Source: Collinsella sp. AF02-46-1 (GTDB lineage: Bacteria; Actinomycetota; Coriobacteriia; Coriobacteriales; Coriobacteriaceae). From it: a stretch of DNA of 64,000 nucleotides. The DNA lies in contig NZ_QSBV01000013.1 of assembly GCF_003465825.1 (NCBI RefSeq), positions 1 through 64,000 on the forward strand. The letters run 5' to 3'. Below the pieces are notes generated by a model. That model worked only from the letters and a program-made list of their open reading frames with translations, made no database searches and was not told where the DNA came from. A program made the position numbers and the translations under genes. The stretch's first letter is position 1; each line of letters opens with the position of its first letter. Below, piece by piece: positions 55,388-61,623 of the stretch.

Positions 55388-55400
55388 GGCGATGACCCCT
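55364..55400 (-). terminator. Leftward terminator overlapping the small peptide gene
   Basis: On the minus strand AGGGGTC (55400-55394) pairs with GACCCCT (55376-55370) with inner pairs, followed by CTTTTTAT. It would end transcription coming from the DUF4143 remnant inside the 3' end of the peptide gene. Confidence 0.6.
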
Positions 55401-55526
55401 TAATCCAAGCAACGGCGCTGCCCAGCTCTTCACTACTTGGGCTGCCGTCGACCTTATTTTACCCACGGGCGCCGGGTTTACCAAATGGATTTTCGGTAAA
55501 GGAAGCACGGCACGCCCGCAAAACCG

Positions 55527-56177
55527 CTACGCCCCAAGTGCCGCCATGGGGATCACCGCCACGCCGTCGTCGCGTGTGTAGGCAATGCTCCCCTTTCCAA
55601 CCACGACCGCCAAAAACGCCGGCGCGGCATTCTGGGCGGCAGGATTGGAGAGCACTTTCCTCTCCAGCGCCTTGAGATTTCTCGCTCCATCGTCTGCTTT
55701 CGCATCACTCAGCTTGACCTCGATAGCTCCCCAGCGCCCGTCGTGCTCAACGATCAGATCGACCTCAAGGCCCTTCTCATCTCGGAAATAATGGACACTG
55801 TTGTCGACACCGCCGTAGGTGGAAAGGAACACGCGCACGTCGCGCAGAACGAGGTCCTCAAAGAGCATCCCCAGCGTTTGCATATCGCCAAGCAGCCGCT
55901 CAGGGGTAGCCCCCAGCAACGCCGCCGCAAATGACGGGTCGCAGAAGTAGCGCTTGGGGCGCACGCGAACGCGAGCCTTCGAGCGCATGGGCGGCTCCCA
56001 TCCGCACAGGTCCTCGGTCAGCTTGAGCCTGTTGAAGAGATCCAGGTGCGCAGCGATGGTCCTCTCGTCGGGGCCCGCCTCACCGTACGAGGCGTCCTTT
56101 ATGAGCGTCTTGTACGTGACAGCCTGGCTCTCGTTCATGGCAAGAGCTCGCAAAAGGCCGTGTGCAAGCTCGGGCGA
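55527..56177 (-). pseudogene. 5'-truncated DUF4143 ATPase gene
   Basis: Only the C-terminal DUF4143 part remains: HGLLRALAMNESQAVTYKTL (winged-helix-like), RPKRYFCDPSFAAALLGA, FEDLVLRDVRVFLS and the nuclease-like core GLEVDLIVEH with WGAIEVKLSD (D then ExK). The P-loop ATPase half is missing. The frame is open back to 56177, and the next base upstream (56178) is the first base of a 23-bp iteron array. A TTG at 56153 could start a 208-residue product, so a reduced protein is possible. Confidence 0.75.
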
Positions 56178-56292
56178 TCATGCGATATACGAAATTACGC
56201 CATTCTCAATGCGGATTTTACGCTACTTCCAATGTAGTTTTTACGCCGTTGCGGATGTAGTTTTTACGCTATGTTCATTGAAGGTTTTACGC
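56178..56292. repeat. Five phased iterons, 23-bp period
   Basis: Five 23-bp units (56178, 56201, 56224, 56247, 56270), each ending in ACGC. The last four end in TTTTACGC, and the third and fourth share ATGTAGTTTTTACGC. The first unit is the most diverged (AATTACGC). They lie immediately upstream of the DUF4143 remnant. Confidence 0.88.
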
Positions 56293-56363
56293 TTGGCATC
56301 CTTAGCGCGACGCTCGCTCAACCCCTGACCACCGGATTGCCCGAATTCCGGGATGCTGCCTCC

Positions 56364-56395
56364 GCTCCAAACAAAAGGCCCAGCTCGCGATGAGC
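56364..56395 (-). terminator. Terminator-like hairpin, left copy of a duplicated segment
   Basis: Shares 18 identical bases (GCTCCAAACAAAAGGCCC) with 58234-58251. On the minus strand it forms GCTC/GAGC plus flanking pairs and ends in TTTTGTTT, but no leftward gene lies just upstream of it. Confidence 0.55.
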
Positions 56396-56683
56396 TGCCT
56401 CCCATTTCTTGAACATTAGAAATGGGAGACTTTCCACCCCATGCCTCTATCGGAAACGGCATCCCGTCCTGAGCATCGAATCCGGGACGTAGTTTCCGCA
56501 TGCGGCTTCGTTAGGAAAGCATGTTCCACTCTGAGCGCTCATTCCGGGGTGCAATTTCCGCCAGAGACACCGCCGGGAAAGCACATCCCGGTTTGGAGCC
56601 GAAATCTGGGATGTAGTTTCCGCTTGAAGGGCGATCCGGAAAGCACATCCCATTCCGAGTGACAATTCCGGGTCACAGTTTCC
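56390..56683. repeat. 62-bp palindromic tandem array, left
   Basis: Units begin with GGAAA at 56452, 56514, 56576 and 56638, exactly 62 bp apart, and end with TTTCC 45 bp later. A more degenerate unit precedes them (TTTCC at 56431-56435, in phase). Each unit is an imperfect hairpin of the form GGAAAGCxCATCCC ... GGGATGxxxTTTCC with a 16-bp spacer. Confidence 0.85.
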
Positions 56684-56902
56684 GCAGATACAAGGCGACA
56701 GGCCGCTGCCCTTATCACATGCCTTCAAATATGCGATCCAGAAACACAAAACAGCAGATAGAATGCTCTTTTTCAAAAAAGTACACGTCCCTAAACTTAC
56801 CAAGGTTTCATATCTAGCTACCGTTCACGGTCGCCGATTACCGCCCACCGATTCGAATGTAAAAATGTCGCCGAAAACAGGCCATCTACCTGCATGGTTA
56901 GA

Positions 56903-56924
56903 TTTTGGTCAGCTTTTGGTCAGC
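56903..56924. repeat. 11-bp tandem repeat in the promoter region of the AbiEi-like gene
   Basis: TTTTGGTCAGC occurs twice without a gap (56903-56913, 56914-56924), about 55 bp before the start codon; a possible operator. Confidence 0.55.
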
Positions 56925-56979
56925 TGAGCGGCAAGTTCCAGCTGATACGTTTTTGCTACCCAAAAGGAGGCGGTAGCTC

Positions 56980-57978
56980 ATGACCCATTGCAATGACCAA
57001 CTCATCGACCAACTGCTCACTCAAGCCGAACAAGAGGGGCGTTGTCTGATTCCCCCAAGCGCGGCGATCCGAAAAGCGCTCCTTCGGCGCATCGGCAGCG
57101 CGATCGTCTCGCCCATGCCGGGACTGTTCGCACGCAAAATGCGCTGGGATGAACTCAACCGAGCGCAACGTCATTGCGAGATTATCCGCACCCTTGCGAT
57201 CATCCACCCCGATTGGACGTTCTGCTCGTTTTCGGCCGCCTGTCTGCTTGGGCTCGAGGTCTCGTGGCGACACCTGAACGTCGTGCATGTTTGCAGCTCG
57301 ACAAAGCCGTCGGCTCGTCCGGGCGCACATATTCAGCGGCACCAGATTGAGCCGGCCGGAGCAATACGCAGAGCCGGCATATCGGTAACGCCGCCCATCC
57401 AAACGGTCACAGATTGCCTGCTGCAAACTGGTTTTGCCGACGGCATGCCCATTGCCGATTCGGCGATCTTAAAGCTCGGCCTTGCACGGGAACAGCTGAT
57501 GGAGGCCGTTGAGCAACGAGCGACTGCCCGCAATGGTCGCGCGATTCGCACCGCCCTCACAACGCTTCGATATGCCGACGCCCGCGCCGAGAGCGGCGGG
57601 GAATCGGTCGCCCGAGCCGTCATGATCGAGACGGGCTTTGCGCCCGACTGGCTTCAATACGAGTTGACGGACCCCTTCGATTCGGCCAAGCCCATACGAA
57701 CGGACTTTGCCTGGGAGCGCCAGGCGCGGGAGCTCACGCTGGGCGAGCTCGACGGGCTCATCAAATATACCGACCAGACCATGCTGGCCGGACGCACCAC
57801 CGCCGAGGCGCTCGTTGCCGAACGACAGCGAGAGGCGCACCTATCGCTCTACGGTCACCCTCTGCTGCGCTTTACCATGAACGAGGTCCGCTCGGCAGGA
57901 ATGCTCGCCAAAAAGCTGCAGACGGCAGGCATCCGGCAGACCGCGCTGCCGACATGGCTCAACGACGTGGAGCTGTAG
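56980..57978 (+). CDS. AbiEi-like protein with Vsr/DUF559-type nuclease-like C-terminus
   Basis: A 332-residue protein. The N-terminal 100 residues look like the AbiEi-type winged-helix region (RLIPPSAAIRKALLRRIGSAI-like start, WTFCSFSAACLLGLEV, the latter found in promoter-binding antitoxins). The C-terminal part has a pattern of the Vsr/DUF559 fold: ESVARAVMIETGF, IRTDFAWE and ELTLGELDGLIKYT (Asp, then Glu-x-Asp-Gly-x-x-Lys). No AbiEii toxin gene is adjacent. Start supported by AAAAGGAGG. It is flanked on both sides by 62-bp palindrome arrays. Function unknown; defence or regulation is plausible. Confidence 0.65.
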   Translation: MTHCNDQLIDQLLTQAEQEGRCLIPPSAAIRKALLRRIGSAIVSPMPGLFARKMRWDELNRAQRHCEIIRTLAIIHPDWTFCSFSAACLLGLEVSWRHLNVVHVCSSTKPSARPGAHIQRHQIEPAGAIRRAGISVTPPIQTVTDCLLQTGFADGMPIADSAILKLGLAREQLMEAVEQRATARNGRAIRTALTTLRYADARAESGGESVARAVMIETGFAPDWLQYELTDPFDSAKPIRTDFAWERQARELTLGELDGLIKYTDQTMLAGRTTAEALVAERQREAHLSLYGHPLLRFTMNEVRSAGMLAKKLQTAGIRQTALPTWLNDVEL

Positions 57979-57989
57979 GAGCTGCTAGG

Positions 57990-58221
57990 CCGCGCATCGC
58001 CGGATCGCATCCCCCCTATCTGGGCCGCGTTTTCCCAACGGCCACGCCAACGGAAAGCGCGTCCCAGCTTGGACGCTCAAAACGGGATGCGCTTTCCAGA
58101 TGGCATGCCTAGCGGAAACCGTATCCCGGAATCCGGCCTCAGAACGGGTTGTGCTTTCCGGTTGAGTCCTTCAGCGGAAACCGCATCCCATTCTGGGGCA
58201 CGATTCCGGGACGCAGTTTCC
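57990..58221. repeat. 62-bp palindromic tandem array, right
   Basis: GGAAA at 58052, 58114 and 58176 (62-bp spacing), each unit closing with TTTCC 45 bp later; a degenerate fourth unit occupies 57990-58035 in phase. Same orientation and period as the array at 56390-56683. Confidence 0.85.
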
Positions 58222-58235
58222 GTATGCGGAGGCGC

Positions 58236-58274
58236 TCCAAACAAAAGGCCCCGGCTCACGATGGAGCTGGGGCC
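58236..58274 (-). terminator. Terminator of the xdh operon
   Basis: On the minus strand GGCCCCAGCTC pairs with GAGCCGGGGCC (58274-58264, 58258-58248), followed by TTTTGTTT. It lies about 70 bp beyond the xdh stop. Confidence 0.85.
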
Positions 58275-58342
58275 AAAGGCGCAGCTTATACAGTTGATGG
58301 CAAGCGCAGACGGCAGTCAGCAATGGCCGTCCGCGCTCTACC

Positions 58343-61120
58343 CTACCCGCGGTGACGGGCGCGGCTGTACGGCGTATCCACCATGGGCAGATCCGGACGC
58401 AGCTTGCCGTCAAACGCGCGATAGGCGTTCTGTACGGCGGGCGCCGTGGGAATCGTGGCGATCTCGCCGATGCCCTTGCCGCCGTATGCCACGGGCAGCA
58501 GCTCGTCCTTCTCCACGTAGATGGCGTGGATATCCGGAATCTCGGGCGCACGGAACAGCCCGAGCGTACCGTACCTTGTCTGGGGCACGCAGTCCTTGAG
58601 TGGCCAATCCTCGGTAAGCGCATAGCCCATACCCATGAGCACGCCGCCTTCGATCTGACCCTGGATGGAGATGGGGTTGACCACCTTGCCGGAATCGTGC
58701 GCGGCATAGACCTCGCTCACGCGGCCGTCATCATCCAGAATGACCACATGCGTGGCAAAGCCGTAGCAGATGTGACTCTTGGGGTTGGGGACGTCGGCGC
58801 CCAGTTTGTCGGTCGGCTCCAGGTACACGTAGCCAAACTCGCAGCCCTCGAGCGCCTTGATGGCGGCCGCGGGATCCTGAGGATGCATACCCTGGCCGGC
58901 GACGAGTTCCTGCGTGCGCAGCTGGTAGGCGCGACCGTCGTCGTACTCGATCTTGACGCCGTCGCCATGGGCGCTCACGGGAGCATCGGGCGCAGGCTTG
59001 CCGGCCTCGATGCCGAGCATGGCATCGCGCAGCAAGAAGGCGGCGCCGCGCACGGCCTCGCCGGTCACGACCGTCTGACGCGAGCCAGACGTGGTGCCGG
59101 AGTCGGGAGCGTTCTCGGTGGAGCACTCGCCATTGGCAATGCAGCTCAGCGGCAGACCGCAGGCCTCGGCAACGTCCTGCAAAAAGACCGTGTTGCAGCC
59201 CTGGCCGATGTCGGACGTGGCGGCGTAGACCACGGCGCGGCCATCCTCGACGCGAATCTTGCAGCGGCCGGCATCGGGCAGGCCCACGCCCACGCCGGCG
59301 TTCTTCATGGCGCAGGCGATACCGGCGTGTCCGGGATGCGCATAGTAGGCATCCTTGACCTCAAGCAGCGTCTCCTTCAGCGCCGTGGAGCAGTCGGCAA
59401 TCTGGCCGTTGGGCAAAACCTCGCCCGGCTCGATGGCGTTTCTGTAACGAATCTCCCACGGGTCCAGGCCGACCTTCTCTGCCAGCAAGTCGATCAAGCT
59501 CTCGAGCGCAAACTCGGACTGGCAAACGCCAAAGCCGCGGTACGCGCCGGCGGGCGGGTTGTTGGTGTAGTAGCCAAAGCCGCGAATGTCGGTGTTCTGG
59601 TACTTGTAGGGGCCAACGGCGTGCGTACAGGCGCGCTCGAGCACCGGGCCGCACAGCGAAGCGTAGGCGCCGGTATCAAAGTTGATCTCGCAATCAAGGC
59701 CGGTAAAGTTGCCCTCGGCGTCGCAACCCAGCGTAAAGGTACCGTCCATGGCATGGCGCTTAGGATGGAACGCAAGCGACTCAGCGCGCGTGAGCTTGCA
59801 CTTCACAGGACGTTGGAACTTATATGCGGCGAGCGCGGCCAGGTGCTGGATGGACACGTCCTCCTTGCCGCCAAAGCCGCCACCCACGAGCATGGTTTCG
59901 ACGACCACACGCTCGGGTTCGCTATCCCAGCCAAACATATGGGCACACTCTTTGCGCGTGTCGTAGGCACCCTGGTCGGTCGACTGCACCTTAACGCCGT
60001 TCTTGTACGGGAAGGCAACGGCGCACTCGGGCTCCAAGAAGGCATGCTCGGTAAAGGGCGTGGTAAAGCGCTGCGTCACGGTGAACGCGCTCTCTGCCAG
60101 CGCCTTGGCGGCGTCGCCGCGCGTCACGTGACGGCTCTGGCACACGTTGTCCTTGAGCTCCACCGTGTTGCCAAAGGCAAAGAAGCTGTCGTGCAGGCGC
60201 GGGGCGTCGGCAGCCCTGGCCTCGACAATGTTACGCACGGGCTCCAGCGGCTCGTAATCGATCTTTACGAGCTTCTTGGCCTTCTCGAGCGTCGCCTCGT
60301 CCTCGGCAACCACCAGCACGATGGCATCGCCCACGCAGCGGGTGATATCGCCCTGGGCGATCATGACGTCCCAGTCCTGGATAAGGTGGCCGACCTGGTT
60401 GACCGGCACGTCCTCGGCGCGCAGGATGCCCACCACACCGGGCAGGGCCTCGGCCTTGGAGGTGTCGATGGAGAGCACGCGGGCGCGCGGATACTTGGAG
60501 CGCACGGCGCTGGCGTAGGTCAGACCCGGCTGATCGAGCTCGTCGATGTCATCGGGGTATTTGCCTTCGCCGAGCACCTTCTTGCGCACGTCGATACGGA
60601 AGGCGCGCTTGCCCACGCCGTAGTCGTCGCCGCGCTCCAGGCCCTCGTCAATCTGCTTTTCGCCGCGGAGCACCGCAGCTGCCAGCGAAATGCCCTCGAT
60701 GATCTTCTTGTAGCCGGTGCAGCGGCAGACGTTGCCGCGGATGGCGTACTTGATCTGCTCCTCGGTGGGCTCGGGGTCCTCGGCGATCAGCGCCGCGCCT
60801 GCCATGACCATACCGGGGATGCAAAAACCGCACTGCACGGCACCCACGGCGCCAAAGGCGTACACAAAGGCCTCGCGCACGTCCTCGGGCAGGCCCTCGA
60901 CAGTCACGATGTTGCGGCCGGCGGCAAGGGCGGTGGTCAGCACGCAGGCCTTGACGGCCGCACCGTCCACATGAATGGTGCAGGTGCCGCAAGCACCCTC
61001 GGAGCAGCCGTCCTTGGCGGAATGGATGTGCAGGTCGTCGCGCAGGTAGCGCAGCAGCGGTTTGTTTTGGGTCGTCGTGTGCTCGACGCCGTTAACGGTA
61101 AAAGTGAATTCCTGTGCCAT
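58343..61120 (-). CDS. Fused [2Fe-2S]/molybdenum-binding xanthine dehydrogenase, selenium-dependent type
   Basis: A 925-residue molybdenum hydroxylase. Residues 1-165 form the iron-sulfur module: first cluster CSEGACGTC (Cys39, 44, 47, with Cys59), second cluster QCGFCIPGM and CRCTGYKK. The rest is the molybdopterin subunit: GGGFGGKEDVSIQ, GAYRGFGVCQSEFALE and GGKGIGEI near the C-terminus. There is no FAD domain or FAD subunit gene here, matching the XdhD/Se-dependent XDH group. It should interconvert xanthine/hypoxanthine and urate, exchanging electrons through the polyferredoxin and YgfK next to it. Confidence 0.9.
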   Translation of the reverse strand: MAQEFTFTVNGVEHTTTQNKPLLRYLRDDLHIHSAKDGCSEGACGTCTIHVDGAAVKACVLTTALAAGRNIVTVEGLPEDVREAFVYAFGAVGAVQCGFCIPGMVMAGAALIAEDPEPTEEQIKYAIRGNVCRCTGYKKIIEGISLAAAVLRGEKQIDEGLERGDDYGVGKRAFRIDVRKKVLGEGKYPDDIDELDQPGLTYASAVRSKYPRARVLSIDTSKAEALPGVVGILRAEDVPVNQVGHLIQDWDVMIAQGDITRCVGDAIVLVVAEDEATLEKAKKLVKIDYEPLEPVRNIVEARAADAPRLHDSFFAFGNTVELKDNVCQSRHVTRGDAAKALAESAFTVTQRFTTPFTEHAFLEPECAVAFPYKNGVKVQSTDQGAYDTRKECAHMFGWDSEPERVVVETMLVGGGFGGKEDVSIQHLAALAAYKFQRPVKCKLTRAESLAFHPKRHAMDGTFTLGCDAEGNFTGLDCEINFDTGAYASLCGPVLERACTHAVGPYKYQNTDIRGFGYYTNNPPAGAYRGFGVCQSEFALESLIDLLAEKVGLDPWEIRYRNAIEPGEVLPNGQIADCSTALKETLLEVKDAYYAHPGHAGIACAMKNAGVGVGLPDAGRCKIRVEDGRAVVYAATSDIGQGCNTVFLQDVAEACGLPLSCIANGECSTENAPDSGTTSGSRQTVVTGEAVRGAAFLLRDAMLGIEAGKPAPDAPVSAHGDGVKIEYDDGRAYQLRTQELVAGQGMHPQDPAAAIKALEGCEFGYVYLEPTDKLGADVPNPKSHICYGFATHVVILDDDGRVSEVYAAHDSGKVVNPISIQGQIEGGVLMGMGYALTEDWPLKDCVPQTRYGTLGLFRAPEIPDIHAIYVEKDELLPVAYGGKGIGEIATIPTAPAVQNAYRAFDGKLRPDLPMVDTPYSRARHRG

Positions 61121-61132
61121 GGTGATTCCCTT

Positions 61133-61612
61133 CTACACGCCGGCGGCGATGCCGGTGCGGTCGTGGATGGCGCCATGCGGGCAAACGACGGCGCACATGC
61201 CGCACGACAGGCAGTCCGCACCGTCGATGTGGGCACAGTTGTCCTCGATGCGGATAGCGCCGGCAGGGCATTTTTTGGCGCACATGCCGCAACCGATGCA
61301 GCTCGTGTCGCAAATCTTGCGGGCGATGGCGCCCTTATCGGTGTTGTTGCAGCGCACCAGGATGTTCTGGTAGCCGGGAACAAAGGCAATCACGCGCTGC
61401 GGGCACGCCATGCCGCACAGGCCACAGCCCGTGCACTTGGAGCGGTCCACGCGGGCGATGCCATCAATCAGTGCAATGGCGCCGTGGGGACAGGCCGTGA
61501 CACAGGCGCCACAGCCAATGCAGCCTTCGCTGCAGCGGGCGTCGCCGCCTGCGGAGGCGCAACCGCTTCCGCAGGCAACGTAGGCCACGTTATGTTGAAT
61601 GGATTTGGCCAT
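61133..61612 (-). CDS. Polyferredoxin with multiple [4Fe-4S] sites
   Basis: A 159-residue electron carrier with four CxxCxxC-type motifs: CIGCGACVTACP, CTGCGLCGMACP, CIGCGMCAKKCP and CLSCGMCAVVCP, similar to the RnfB ferredoxin region. It lies between ygfK and xdh (12 and 11 bp gaps) and is the obvious electron link between them. Confidence 0.9.
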   Translation of the reverse strand: MAKSIQHNVAYVACGSGCASAGGDARCSEGCIGCGACVTACPHGAIALIDGIARVDRSKCTGCGLCGMACPQRVIAFVPGYQNILVRCNNTDKGAIARKICDTSCIGCGMCAKKCPAGAIRIEDNCAHIDGADCLSCGMCAVVCPHGAIHDRTGIAAGV

Positions 61613-61623
61613 AAGAGACTCGC

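Noticed and set aside
56447-56803. 118-residue minus-strand protein across the left palindrome array
   Set aside because: The array period (62 bp) is not a multiple of three, so the repeated DNA reads in changing frames; there is no ribosome-binding site. It is a by-product of repeat DNA.
56390-58221. CRISPR array
   Set aside because: The 62-bp units repeat with exact phase, but the repeat part itself varies between units and the intervening part is not a set of unique spacers; no cas genes are near.
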